Assembly (NCBI RefSeq): GCF_018457165.1
Contig: NZ_JAFMNX010000001.1
Location: 1,054,001-1,118,000, forward strand
DNA: 64,000 nt
From: Tianweitania aestuarii
GTDB taxonomy: Bacteria > Pseudomonadota > Alphaproteobacteria > Rhizobiales > Rhizobiaceae
Direction of reading: 5' to 3'
Shown here: one piece after another, positions 6,645 through 14,981 of the stretch
How the letters are laid out: each line of letters starts with the position of its first letter
How positions within the stretch are numbered: the stretch's first letter is position 1
Notes under the pieces: generated by a model
What the model was told of the DNA's origin: nothing
What the model saw: the letters and a program-made list of their open reading frames with translations, nothing else
The model's database searches: none
Made by a program: the position numbers and the translations under genes

Positions 6645-7817
6645 TTAAGCGCTTTTTGCGGCGGCCAACGCTTTGGTGAGATCCGCCTTCAGATCTTCCA
6701 CATCTTCGAGGCCGATCTGCAGGCGGATAACGGGGCCTGCATAGTCGCGGCTCGCAACCGTGCGGTCGGCAAGGGAGACCGGCACCGCGAGGCTTTCGAA
6801 TCCGCCCCAGGAGTAACCGAGCCCGAAAATCTGCAAGGCATCGAGGAACGCATCGGTCTGCGCTGTGTTGGCGCTATCAAGAACGATCGAGAAGACGCCG
6901 CTCGATCCGGTGAAGTCGCGCTTCCAAAGGTCGTGGGACGGAAACGATTCCAGGGCAGGGTGCAGCACCTCGGCCACGCCTTCCTCCTGTTCCAGCCATT
7001 GCGCGAGTTCCAGCGCGGATTTGCGGTGGTGCTCGAGCCTGACGCCCATCGTTCGCAAGCCGCGGAATGTCTGATACGCGTCGTCAGGACCTGCGCACAT
7101 GCCAAGCGCGCTGTAGGTCTCTTCCAGCTTGGCGAAATAAGGCTCGATCGCGGACATCGTGCCCAGAAGCACGTCCGAATGGCCCGCCGGATATTTGGTG
7201 GCCGCTTGAATGATGACGTCCACGTCATGATCCACAGAGCGGAAGTAAAGCGGCGTTGCCCAGGTGTTGTCCATCATCACAACGGCACCAGCCTCGTGCG
7301 CGGCGGCTGCGATCGCAGGAATGTCCTGAATTTCGAACGTGTTCGAGCCCGGTGATTCCGTGAATACGACCTTGGTGTTCGGCTGCAACAGCGCTTTGAT
7401 GCCGCCGCCGATCAGCGGATCATAGTAGGTGACGGCGACGCCGAGGCGTTTCAGAACCGTGTCGGCGAAACGACGGGTCGGGAAATAAACCGAATCGGTG
7501 ATCAACACGTGATCGCCCGATGACAGAAAGGCCAGCAGCGGCACGGTGACGGCTGCAAGCCCCGATGGAACGAGTAGCGTGCCGGCAGTGCCCTCGAGCG
7601 CGTCTATGGCGGCGGCAAGCGCGTCTGTGGTTGGCGTACCATGCGTGCCATACGTGTATTTCTGGTCACGTCGACGCATGGTGTCGGCATTGGGAAACAG
7701 AACCGTGGAGGCATGAACCACCGGCGGGTTGACGAAGCCGTGAAAGCTCTTCGGATCGTGGCCACCATGTGCCAGCCGCGTGTTCATGCCCTGCTTGCCG
7801 CTTGTTGACGTCGTCAT
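6645..7817 (-). CDS. metC: Cystathionine beta-lyase
   Basis: This 390-residue PLP enzyme of the Cys/Met metabolism family cleaves cystathionine to homocysteine, pyruvate and ammonia in methionine synthesis. The PLP lysine is Lys208 in QAATKYPAGHSDV. Other conserved blocks are YTYGTHGTPTTDAL, LVPSGLAAVT, MMDNTWATPL and YSWGGFESLA. Length fits the family. The first residues (MTTSTSGKQG) are variable; the frame could also start at Met11. It is divergent from the PAP2 gene, with only about 20 nt between if the latter starts at 7838. Closely related gamma-synthases are an alternative, but the YSWGGFESLA block favours MetC. Confidence 0.9.
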   Translation of the reverse strand: MTTSTSGKQGMNTRLAHGGHDPKSFHGFVNPPVVHASTVLFPNADTMRRRDQKYTYGTHGTPTTDALAAAIDALEGTAGTLLVPSGLAAVTVPLLAFLSSGDHVLITDSVYFPTRRFADTVLKRLGVAVTYYDPLIGGGIKALLQPNTKVVFTESPGSNTFEIQDIPAIAAAAHEAGAVVMMDNTWATPLYFRSVDHDVDVIIQAATKYPAGHSDVLLGTMSAIEPYFAKLEETYSALGMCAGPDDAYQTFRGLRTMGVRLEHHRKSALELAQWLEQEEGVAEVLHPALESFPSHDLWKRDFTGSSGVFSIVLDSANTAQTDAFLDALQIFGLGYSWGGFESLAVPVSLADRTVASRDYAGPVIRLQIGLEDVEDLKADLTKALAAAKSA

Positions 7818-7837
7818 CGTGACCTCGTGAAACTTGT

Positions 7838-8737
7838 TTGCCGACGGTTACGCATGCACTAGCTCAAGCGCAACCTGCCAGTTCTGCTGGACCAATCATC
7901 TCGCCATGCAAAGGCCTTCGCTTGACCAACTCGCTTCCACCGCAACCTGAAAATTCTCCGAGCGAACCTGAGCGCGGCACGCAACGCTTCATCTACCGTA
8001 TGCGCCAAGGTTGGACGCAGCTCCGGTCTGGTCCCGTTGATGGAGCGGAGCCCATCTGGACGCAGACGATGACGATCATTGCCTGGACTGCGGCCTTCCT
8101 GATCATCGCGCTGAGTTTTGTAGACGGTCGAATCAATGCGGCCGTGCGTGCCTCACAGGCGCCGCTGCGCGTCTTTATGGCCGATTGGACGGATCTGGTG
8201 CGTATTCAATGGTACCTTGTTCCAGCTGCGCTTCTTGTTCTGATTGCAGGCGTCGCAGACTGGGGAAAACCCGATAGCGGGGCGCGACGTGTTTGGTCGA
8301 ACCTTTATGAACAGGCCATCTTTGTGGTTGTCGCGGTTGGCGGAGCGTTGATGGTCACCAACGTCTTCAAGATAATTTTTGGGCGCGCGCGACCGGTTCT
8401 GTTCGACGATTTCGGGCAGTTGCACCTGCAGCCATTTACCGTTGCGCATGATTTTGCGAGCTTTCCATCCGGCCATTCCACCACTGCTGCGGCACTGACA
8501 GTGATCCTGATGGCCTGGCTTCCGCGCTTCCGGTGGTTCTTTCTGGCCGCAGGTCTGTTCATGGCGGCAAGCCGCGTTGCAGCGGATGCGCATTATCCAA
8601 GCGACATCGTTGCAGGCTTCACGCTTGGCTTCCTGGTCGTGCTGTCGCTTGCGCGCTGGCTGGCGCAACGTGAGATCGCCTTTCGTGCGCAACACGACCA
8701 TTTGCTGCCGGTGCCGTGCTTTCGTCGTGCCGCTTGA
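7838..8737 (+). CDS. PAP2-family membrane phosphatase
   Basis: This is an integral membrane acid phosphatase that would act on lipid phosphates, such as undecaprenyl pyrophosphate or phosphatidate. The three catalytic motifs are present: KIIFGRARP, SFPSGHSTT and SRVAADAHYPSD. About six transmembrane segments are visible. The longest frame starts at a TTG (7838) with a proline-rich, poorly hydrophobic first 50 residues; ATG 8000 (MRQGWTQLRSG) would give 245 residues and may be the true start. The substrate cannot be told from sequence. Confidence 0.85.
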   Translation: MPTVTHALAQAQPASSAGPIISPCKGLRLTNSLPPQPENSPSEPERGTQRFIYRMRQGWTQLRSGPVDGAEPIWTQTMTIIAWTAAFLIIALSFVDGRINAAVRASQAPLRVFMADWTDLVRIQWYLVPAALLVLIAGVADWGKPDSGARRVWSNLYEQAIFVVVAVGGALMVTNVFKIIFGRARPVLFDDFGQLHLQPFTVAHDFASFPSGHSTTAAALTVILMAWLPRFRWFFLAAGLFMAASRVAADAHYPSDIVAGFTLGFLVVLSLARWLAQREIAFRAQHDHLLPVPCFRRAA

Positions 8738-8840
8738 ACGACGTAGCGGCAACGGCTCAGCCTCTTATCCTTTGGTATGATGAAGAGGCGAGCAGGCCGT
8801 TATTATTGCACAACAAAAAAGCTTCCTGGCCCTTTCGCCC

Positions 8841-8869
8841 TTGACCACTGGCTCAATATCGCTTTCGAT
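8841..8869 (+). promoter_or_regulatory. Possible sigma-70 promoter of aapJQMP
   Basis: CTTGACC with TTGACC at 8841-8846 is followed 17 bp later by TTCGAT (8864-8869). The -35 fits the alphaproteobacterial CTTGAC preference; the -10 is poor. It lies in the 242-bp gap before aapJ, which otherwise shows only AT-rich sequence at 8798-8822. Nitrogen-linked control is known for aap genes in rhizobia, but no well-spaced sigma-54 site was found. Confidence 0.35.
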
Positions 8870-8979
8870 GCCGGTGTGAGGGACTGATGAAGGGTGCCAG
8901 TATGGCTGCGACACCCGGCAGCATCGTTCACTCTCCAAATAAGATCAGGACGCTTCGGCGCGACAAGAGGGTTGTGGTA

Positions 8980-10008
8980 ATGAAAACAGTCATCAAGATG
9001 CTGGTTGGTGCAGGCGTGCTTGCCGCTTCCGCTGCCACGGCTTCGGCAGCAACGCTGGACGACGTGAAGGCAAAAGGCTTCCTGCAATGCGGCGTCAACA
9101 CCGGTCTGGCTGGCTTCTCTGCGCCGGACAACAAGGGTGAATGGACCGGCCTCGATGCTGATTTCTGCCGTGCCGTTGCCGCTGCCGTGTTCGGCGATGG
9201 GACCAAGGTGAAGTTCACCGGACTTTCGGCGAAGGATCGCTTCACCGCGCTTCAGTCAGGCGAAATCGACATGCTTTCGCGCAACACGACCTGGACGATC
9301 AACCGCGACACCGCGCTTGGTTTCAACTTTGCTGGCGTCACCTACTATGACGGCCAGGGCTTCATGATCAATTCGAAGAAGCTCGAAGGCATCACCTCGG
9401 TCATGCAGCTGTCCGGCGCTTCCATCTGCGTGCAGGCGGGCACCACGACCGAGCTGAACCTCGCCGATTATTTCCGCGCCAACAACATGGAATACAATCC
9501 GGTTGTTTTCGAAAAGTTTGAAGAAGCCAATGCGGCTTATGACTCGGGTCGTTGCGACGCCTACACCACGGATCAGTCCGGTCTCTACGGCGTACGCCTG
9601 CAGATGGCATCCCCGGACGATCACGTCGTTCTGCCGGAAATCATCTCCAAGGAGCCGCTCGGACCAGCCGTTCGCCAGGGTGACGATCAGTGGCTGGACG
9701 TCGTGAAGTGGACCTACTTCGCTCTTCTGAACGCAGAAGAAGCCGGCGTCACGCAGGCAAATGTCGAGGAGATGAAGAACTCGGCCAATCCGGACATTAA
9801 GCGCATGCTTGGAACCGAAGCTGAAACCAAGATCGGCACCGATCTCGGCCTCACCAATGACTGGGTCGTCAACATCATCAAGGCGACCGGCAACTATGGC
9901 GAGATCTTCGAGCGCAATGTCGGTTCGGGTAGCCCGCTGAAGATCGCACGCGGCGTAAACGCGCTGTGGACGAAGGGCGGCCTGCAGTACGGCATGCCAA
10001 TCCGCTAA
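8980..10008 (+). CDS. aapJ: General L-amino-acid ABC transporter, periplasmic binding protein
   Basis: This 342-residue solute-binding protein has a Sec signal peptide (MKTVIKMLVGAGVLAASAAT, cut after ASA). The mature part fits family 3 binding proteins: FLQCGVNTGLAGFSAPD, WTGLDADFCRAVAAAVFGD, FTALQSGEIDMLSRNTTWT and the domain crossover around VQAGTTTELNLADYF. It captures many L-amino acids in the periplasm and hands them to AapQMP. The start at 8980 is chosen because it begins the signal peptide; an in-frame ATG at 8887 would bury it. A stable hairpin follows the stop. Confidence 0.95.
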   Translation: MKTVIKMLVGAGVLAASAATASAATLDDVKAKGFLQCGVNTGLAGFSAPDNKGEWTGLDADFCRAVAAAVFGDGTKVKFTGLSAKDRFTALQSGEIDMLSRNTTWTINRDTALGFNFAGVTYYDGQGFMINSKKLEGITSVMQLSGASICVQAGTTTELNLADYFRANNMEYNPVVFEKFEEANAAYDSGRCDAYTTDQSGLYGVRLQMASPDDHVVLPEIISKEPLGPAVRQGDDQWLDVVKWTYFALLNAEEAGVTQANVEEMKNSANPDIKRMLGTEAETKIGTDLGLTNDWVVNIIKATGNYGEIFERNVGSGSPLKIARGVNALWTKGGLQYGMPIR

Positions 10009-10024
10009 GGGCGAGCTGAACAAT

Positions 10025-10050
10025 CGTCGGGGTGCTTCGGCACCTCGACG
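10025..10050 (+). terminator. cUUCGg hairpin after aapJ (attenuator/mRNA stabiliser)
   Basis: CGTCGGGGTGC (10025-10035) pairs with GCACCTCGACG (10040-10050) around a TTCG loop closed by C-G, giving an 11-bp stem with one G-U pair. No T-tract follows, so it is more likely a partial terminator or 3' end protector that raises binding-protein mRNA over permease mRNA. Confidence 0.6.
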
Positions 10051-10119
10051 ACGCAGCCACGGCAGGACCGGTCTCAAGAACACGGCCGCCTCATATCAAG
10101 ACCGTGGGAAGGGAACCCC

Positions 10120-11310
10120 GTGGCAACACAAGACGTGACAGAGGACGTCAGCCCAGGCAGGGCGTCGTTCCTTTATGATCCGCGCATCCGAAGCCTTTTC
10201 GTACAGATCGTTGTCGTCCTGCTGCTCATTCTGGGCGTGTGGTGGATTGTCGACAACACGCTGGAAAATCTTCGCCGCTCCAACATCTCGACCGGCTTTG
10301 ACTTTCTCAAAGGGCGCTCGGGTTTCGATATTTCCGATCAGCTGATCGCGTATAGCTCAAATTCCACTTACGGACGCGCACTCGTTGTCGGCATTGCCAA
10401 CACGCTGATGGTGGCCGTCACCGGTATTATCGCTGCGACGATCATCGGCTTTCTGGTTGGCATCGGGCGCCTTTCCAACAACTGGCTGATCCGCAAGATT
10501 GCTACCGTTTACGTCGAAATCTTCCGCAACATCCCGCCGTTGCTGGTGATCCTGTTCTGGTATCAGGGTGTTCTGGCGCTCTTGCCGAACGTGCGTGGAA
10601 GCTATGTGCTGCCTTTCGGCTCGTACCTGAACAGCCGTGGTTTTTATCTCCCGAGCCCGGTTTGGGGTGAGGGCGCATGGCTTGTTCTCGCCGGACTGGC
10701 GATAGGTGTGGCGCTCAGCTACTTCGTGGCGAGACGGGCAAAGGCACGTCAGGCTGCCACGGGCCAGCAGTTTCCCGTTTTCCTGACAAGCGTCGCCTTG
10801 ATCCTCGGCATGCCGCTCCTGGGCTTCTTTCTTGCCGGAATGCCTCTGACATTCGACCTGCCGCAGAAAGGTGCGTTCAACCTCAACGGCGGCCTCAACA
10901 TCAAGCCGGAATTCCTGTCTCTCTTCCTGGCTCTGTCTTTCTATACGGCATCCTTCATTGCCGAGATCGTGCGCGCCGGCATTCTGGGCGTGAGCCGGGG
11001 GCAGACCGAAGCGGCTGCGGCTCTCGGATTGAGCTCAAGCCAGAGCTTGCGGATGGTGGTGATTCCGCAAGCCATGCGCATCGTCATTCCGCCTTTGACC
11101 AGCCAATATCTCAACCTCACCAAGAACTCGTCTCTGGCCGTCGCCATCGGCTATCCCGACCTCTATGCGGTTGGCGGAACGATCCTCAACCAGACGGGTC
11201 AGGCGATCGAAGTGGTGGTCGTGTTCATGGTGGTTTACCTCACCATCAGCTTGCTGACGTCGCTTCTGATGAACTGGTTCAACGCCAAAATGGCCCTTAA
11301 CGAGAGATAG
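10120..11310 (+). CDS. aapQ: General L-amino-acid ABC transporter permease AapQ
   Basis: This 396-residue inner-membrane permease starts at GTG 10120, with GGGAA 7 nt upstream. The core is the HisM/GlnP-type domain: EIFRNIPPLLVILFWYQG early, and the ATPase-docking EAA loop EAAAALGLSSSQSLRMVVIP, ending in MNWFNAKMALNER. A long insert between the conserved helices (about residues 165-255), with two extra hydrophobic stretches, is typical of the Aap/Bzt subfamily. It pairs with AapM to form the pore. aapM starts 3 nt after its stop. Confidence 0.94.
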   Translation: MATQDVTEDVSPGRASFLYDPRIRSLFVQIVVVLLLILGVWWIVDNTLENLRRSNISTGFDFLKGRSGFDISDQLIAYSSNSTYGRALVVGIANTLMVAVTGIIAATIIGFLVGIGRLSNNWLIRKIATVYVEIFRNIPPLLVILFWYQGVLALLPNVRGSYVLPFGSYLNSRGFYLPSPVWGEGAWLVLAGLAIGVALSYFVARRAKARQAATGQQFPVFLTSVALILGMPLLGFFLAGMPLTFDLPQKGAFNLNGGLNIKPEFLSLFLALSFYTASFIAEIVRAGILGVSRGQTEAAAALGLSSSQSLRMVVIPQAMRIVIPPLTSQYLNLTKNSSLAVAIGYPDLYAVGGTILNQTGQAIEVVVVFMVVYLTISLLTSLLMNWFNAKMALNER

Positions 11311-11313
11311 ACC

Positions 11314-12474
11314 ATGCAAGAGCACGATCTCTCCTGGGTACGGACCGAAATGACACTGGCGCAGCGCGCGCCAAGTCGCGAGGCTGGAGCGTTCGCCTGG
11401 GGTCGCAAGAACCTCTTTGCAACGCCGTTGAACTCGCTCATGACCGCCATTGCGATTGTCGCGGTGGCTTGGTTCCTGCCCAAGATACTGAGCTGGGTGC
11501 TGTTCGACGCTGTTTGGACGGGTGCGGACCGCACCGCCTGCTTGACCACGGCACAAGGTGGAGAACTGCCGGTTGGGTGGTCAGGGGCGTGCTGGCCCTT
11601 CGTCAGCAGCCGCTTCGGCTACTTTATGTTCGGCCGCTATCCGCTGGACGAGCGCTGGCGCGTCATCCTCACTGGCGTGATTTTCATTGCGCTGCTCGTG
11701 CCCCTGCTGATCCCGCGAGTGCCGTACAAGGGATTGAATGCGGTCCTTATTTTCGGCGTATTCCCTGTTGTCGCCTTCATCCTTCTATTGGGCGGCGTGT
11801 TTGGCTTGCAGCATGTAGAGACGTCGCTCTGGGGTGGCCTGATGGTCACGCTGGTTCTGTCTTATGTGGGCATCGCGGTGTCGCTGCCGCTCGGCATTCT
11901 TCTGGCGCTCGGACGACGGTCACGCATGCCGGTGGTCAAGCTGCTGTCGGTGATCTTCATCGAAACGGTGCGCGGTGTGCCGCTGGTGACGGTGCTGTTT
12001 ATGGCGGCATTCATGTTGCCGCTGTTCGTTCCGCCCGGCGTGACGTTCGACAAGCTGCTGCGTGCCTTGATCGGCGTGGCGCTGTTTGCCTCGGCTTACA
12101 TGGCAGAAGTCATTCGCGGTGGTCTCCAGGCCATCCCTCGCGGCCAATACGAAGGCGCTGATTCACTCGGCCTCGGTTACTGGCAGAAGATGGGGCTGAT
12201 CGTGATGCCGCAGGCGTTGAAACTGGTTATTCCCGGCATCGTCAACTCCTTCATCAGCCTCTTCAAGGACACGACGCTGGTTTTGATCATTTCGATGTTC
12301 GACCTGCTGGGCACCGTAAAGCAGAGCATTTCAGGCGATCCGACCTGGGCCACACCGCAGACGGCCAAGACCGGCTATGTGTTTGCGGCGCTGATCTTCT
12401 GGATCTTCTGTTTCGGCATGTCGCGCTATTCCATGTTCATGGAGCGGCGGCTGGACACAGGGCATCGGCGCTAG
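11314..12474 (+). CDS. aapM: General L-amino-acid ABC transporter permease AapM
   Basis: This is the second pore subunit, 386 residues long. Conserved regions are [20 protein letters not shown] and the EAA loop [20 protein letters not shown], followed by [20 protein letters not shown]. The N-terminal third holds extra transmembrane helices and a periplasmic loop with two cysteines ([20 protein letters not shown]). The C-terminus [16 protein letters not shown] is typical of the subfamily. It is translated from ATG 11314 directly after aapQ. Confidence 0.94.
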   Translation: MQEHDLSWVRTEMTLAQRAPSREAGAFAWGRKNLFATPLNSLMTAIAIVAVAWFLPKILSWVLFDAVWTGADRTACLTTAQGGELPVGWSGACWPFVSSRFGYFMFGRYPLDERWRVILTGVIFIALLVPLLIPRVPYKGLNAVLIFGVFPVVAFILLLGGVFGLQHVETSLWGGLMVTLVLSYVGIAVSLPLGILLALGRRSRMPVVKLLSVIFIETVRGVPLVTVLFMAAFMLPLFVPPGVTFDKLLRALIGVALFASAYMAEVIRGGLQAIPRGQYEGADSLGLGYWQKMGLIVMPQALKLVIPGIVNSFISLFKDTTLVLIISMFDLLGTVKQSISGDPTWATPQTAKTGYVFAALIFWIFCFGMSRYSMFMERRLDTGHRR

Positions 12475-12530
12475 GCGCAATCGCGAACTCGTCAGGACAC
12501 ACAGGCGCAAACGCCAAAGGAAAGAAGACT

Positions 12531-13334
12531 ATGGCAATCGAGAATGCCGTCAGCGATCAGGATCGTGATGTCGACCGTTCGAAGATGCACATCTCCGACA
12601 CGGAAGTGGCTGTCGATATCAAGGGCATGCACAAGTGGTATGGCGACTTCCACGTTCTGCGTGATATCAACCTCAAGGTCATGCGCGGCGAGCGCATCGT
12701 TATCTGCGGTCCGTCAGGCTCCGGCAAATCGACGCTGATCCGCTGCATCAACCGTCTGGAAGAGCACCAGAAGGGCCAGATCATTGTCGATGGCACAGAA
12801 CTGACGGATGATCTGAAGAAGATCGACGTAGTGCGCCGCGATGTCGGCATGGTGTTCCAGCACTTCAACCTGTTCCCGCATTTGACGATCCTCGAGAACT
12901 GCACCTTGGCGCCGATCTGGGTTCGCAAGACGCCAAGGAAGCAGGCCGAGGAAACGGCGATGCATTTCCTGCGTCGTGTGAAGATCCCGGAGCAAGCCAA
13001 CAAATATCCAGGCCAGCTTTCCGGCGGTCAGCAGCAGCGCGTGGCAATCGCCCGCTCGCTTTGCATGAACCCGCGCATCATGTTGTTCGATGAGCCGACC
13101 TCTGCGCTCGATCCGGAAATGATCAAGGAAGTGCTGGATACGATGGTTGGTCTCGCCGAAGAAGGCATGACCATGCTGTGCGTGACCCACGAAATGGGTT
13201 TCGCGCGCAAAGTCGCCAATCGTGTGATCTTCATGGATCAGGGACAGATCGTCGAGCAGAACACGCCAGCCGAGTTCTTCAACGATCCGAAGCACGAGCG
13301 CACCAAGCTCTTCCTCAGCCAGATCCTGCACTAG
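12531..13334 (+). CDS. aapP: General L-amino-acid ABC transporter ATPase
   Basis: This 267-residue ATPase powers AapJQM. It has Walker [19 protein letters not shown], a Q-loop in [14 protein letters not shown], the ABC signature [15 protein letters not shown], Walker [15 protein letters not shown] and the switch His in [13 protein letters not shown]. Its first about 30 residues are a variable acidic leader. AGGAAAG lies before the ATG. It is the last gene of aapJQMP; the convergent monooxygenase gene ends 25 nt downstream. Confidence 0.95.
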   Translation: MAIENAVSDQDRDVDRSKMHISDTEVAVDIKGMHKWYGDFHVLRDINLKVMRGERIVICGPSGSGKSTLIRCINRLEEHQKGQIIVDGTELTDDLKKIDVVRRDVGMVFQHFNLFPHLTILENCTLAPIWVRKTPRKQAEETAMHFLRRVKIPEQANKYPGQLSGGQQQRVAIARSLCMNPRIMLFDEPTSALDPEMIKEVLDTMVGLAEEGMTMLCVTHEMGFARKVANRVIFMDQGQIVEQNTPAEFFNDPKHERTKLFLSQILH

Positions 13335-13358
13335 GCTGGAGACGAAGTCTGGAAGGGG

Positions 13359-14576
13359 TCAGCGCTGCTCGCGCGGCTCCTTCCAGCCGTAAAGCCAGTC
13401 GAGATCGCGCGCGAGACTTTGCGGCCCCTTCAAGCGCAGCACCATGTCGCGACCAAAGGCGATCGGGCCGGCCGCGTGCCACGCCATGCGGTTCAGCTTA
13501 CCACGAGCCAGAAGGCGATCGATACGCGGTCGGCGTTCGGCTTCATAGAGCGGCAAGGCGCGTTCAAGATCAGTGCGATGCTGGCCAAGCAGGCTCGCCA
13601 GAACGGCAGCGTCTTCGATCGCCATGGCTGCGCCTTGTGCAGCGAATGGAAGCATCGCGTGCGCCGCATCGCCGGTCAGCACAAGCCTCCGAGCGGTCCA
13701 CTTCAAACCCGCCGGTGCGCTGTAAAGCGGCCAACGCGTCCATGTTGTTAGCGTACTCAAATGTTGAAGCGGCGCTCCCAGGCGCGACAGAAACGCAGTC
13801 AACGCGGCTTGGCCATCGGTCTGAGACCAGTCTTTTGTGCCCGCCGTTCCGCGCGTGATGGCCACCAGATTCAGCGCTTTGCCTGCCGAGATCGGGTAAG
13901 CCACCAAATGCGCTTTCGGGTCGAGGAAGGTCGACACCTTGTCGAAGCGGATCAGCGAGGAAAGGCCGAGTGCCTCGGCTGTGCCGCGGTCGATCGTTGT
14001 GCGCCACGCCGTCATGCCGGAAAACACGCTATCCACCGGCTGGTCTTGCTGAACGAAGCGGCGAAGGCTCGACCAAACGCCGTCTGCGCCCACCAGAAAT
14101 GCGCCCTTGATCGTCGTCGTGCTGCCATCGCGGGAAAGCGTAAGCGTCACGTCGTCGGTACCGAACTCCGCGCTGAGAACCTGAGCATCTTTCTCGATTA
14201 TGATAGCAGGCTGGGCTTTCACCGCTGCAAGCAATGCCTGCTGGATCGCAGCTCGGTGTGCCACAAGATACGGCGCGCCGTAGCGGGCGGCACTTTCTGT
14301 CAGCGGAATTTCGGTGAGTTGCCGCAGCGTGGTTGCATCGCGTAGCACGACGCCTGTTGGCGCCACCGCATGCGGCAGAAGGTGCTCGAGCACGCCGAGC
14401 CGGCGGAGGATATGTGTCGCATTGGGGGAAAGCTGAAGCCCTGCGCCCACTTCGCCGAATTCCTGTGCGGCCTCGAACAGGCGCACGGGAAATCCTTCAG
14501 CCGCCAGGGTGAGTGCTGCGGTCAATCCGGCAACACCGCCGCCTGCGATCAGGATCGGTCTATCGGGAGAGACCAT
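13359..14576 (-). CDS. FAD-dependent aromatic-ring monooxygenase family protein
   Basis: This is a 405-residue class A flavoprotein monooxygenase. It shows the dinucleotide fold motif ILIAGGGVAGLTAALTLA, the DG motif FLVGADGVWSSLRRF and the GD motif LVLTGDAAHAMLPFAAQG. It most resembles salicylate hydroxylase or 6-hydroxynicotinate-type enzymes and, more distantly, UbiH. NAD(P)H would reduce FAD, and the substrate would be a hydroxylated ring, but which one cannot be said. It is followed by the zinc-finger gene upstream on the same strand (18-nt gap), so they may share a transcript. Confidence 0.82.
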   Translation of the reverse strand: MVSPDRPILIAGGGVAGLTAALTLAAEGFPVRLFEAAQEFGEVGAGLQLSPNATHILRRLGVLEHLLPHAVAPTGVVLRDATTLRQLTEIPLTESAARYGAPYLVAHRAAIQQALLAAVKAQPAIIIEKDAQVLSAEFGTDDVTLTLSRDGSTTTIKGAFLVGADGVWSSLRRFVQQDQPVDSVFSGMTAWRTTIDRGTAEALGLSSLIRFDKVSTFLDPKAHLVAYPISAGKALNLVAITRGTAGTKDWSQTDGQAALTAFLSRLGAPLQHLSTLTTWTRWPLYSAPAGLKWTARRLVLTGDAAHAMLPFAAQGAAMAIEDAAVLASLLGQHRTDLERALPLYEAERRPRIDRLLARGKLNRMAWHAAGPIAFGRDMVLRLKGPQSLARDLDWLYGWKEPREQR

Positions 14577-14594
14577 GCCGGCACATGCAGCCGA

Positions 14595-14840
14595 TCAGGC
14601 CGCGTGCACTTCGTAAAGGCTGCCTGCCGGAACGCTTTCGCCCGCGCCGAGCGCCGCATTGTAGCGGTACAGCGTCGAGCAATAAGGGCAGACTTTCTCG
14701 TTGTCTGCGCCCATGTCGAGGTAGACATGCGGATGGTCGAAAGGTGGGTTTGCCCCCACGCACATGAATTCCTTGACCCCGACTTCAATCATCGGATGTC
14801 CGGCATCGTTCTGGAAATGCGGAATAGTGCCGCCAGCCAT
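14595..14840 (-). CDS. CHCC-type zinc-finger protein
   Basis: This 81-residue protein has the zinc-finger CHCC domain found in the complex I accessory subunit NDUFS6 and in bacterial relatives. The ligands are visible in EFMCVGANPPFDHPHVYLD and VCPYCSTLYRY: Cys, His, Cys, Cys. The start at 14840 is supported by GGAG six nucleotides upstream, and gives the usual N-terminus MAGGTIPHFQNDAG. In alphaproteobacteria it may help complex I assembly. It lies 18 nt before the monooxygenase on the same strand. Confidence 0.85.
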   Translation of the reverse strand: MAGGTIPHFQNDAGHPMIEVGVKEFMCVGANPPFDHPHVYLDMGADNEKVCPYCSTLYRYNAALGAGESVPAGSLYEVHAA

Positions 14841-14900
14841 GACATGCTCCTGTGCTTGCGTGATCGGCATCTGGAACAGAAATCGGGTGTTTGCAAGCGG

Positions 14901-14918
14901 CCGTGACGAAACTGTCGC
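14901..14918 (+). promoter_or_regulatory. Weak PHO-box-like repeat before ppk
   Basis: CCGTGAC, then GAAA, then CTGTCGC gives two heptamers 11 bp apart, matching the PhoB box CTGTCAT-N4-CTGTCAT at about 4 and 5 of 7 positions. ppk is often under phosphate control, so the position makes sense, but the match is imperfect. Confidence 0.3.
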
Positions 14919-14981
14919 AAATCAATTGCATGACGCTACATTGTGCCGCGCTATGTGCAGCGGTGGAATGGGAGATTGTTG

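Noticed and set aside
8791-8810. Sigma-54 promoter before aapJ
   Set aside because: The GG and GC elements are 11 bp apart instead of 10, and the flanks do not match the consensus.
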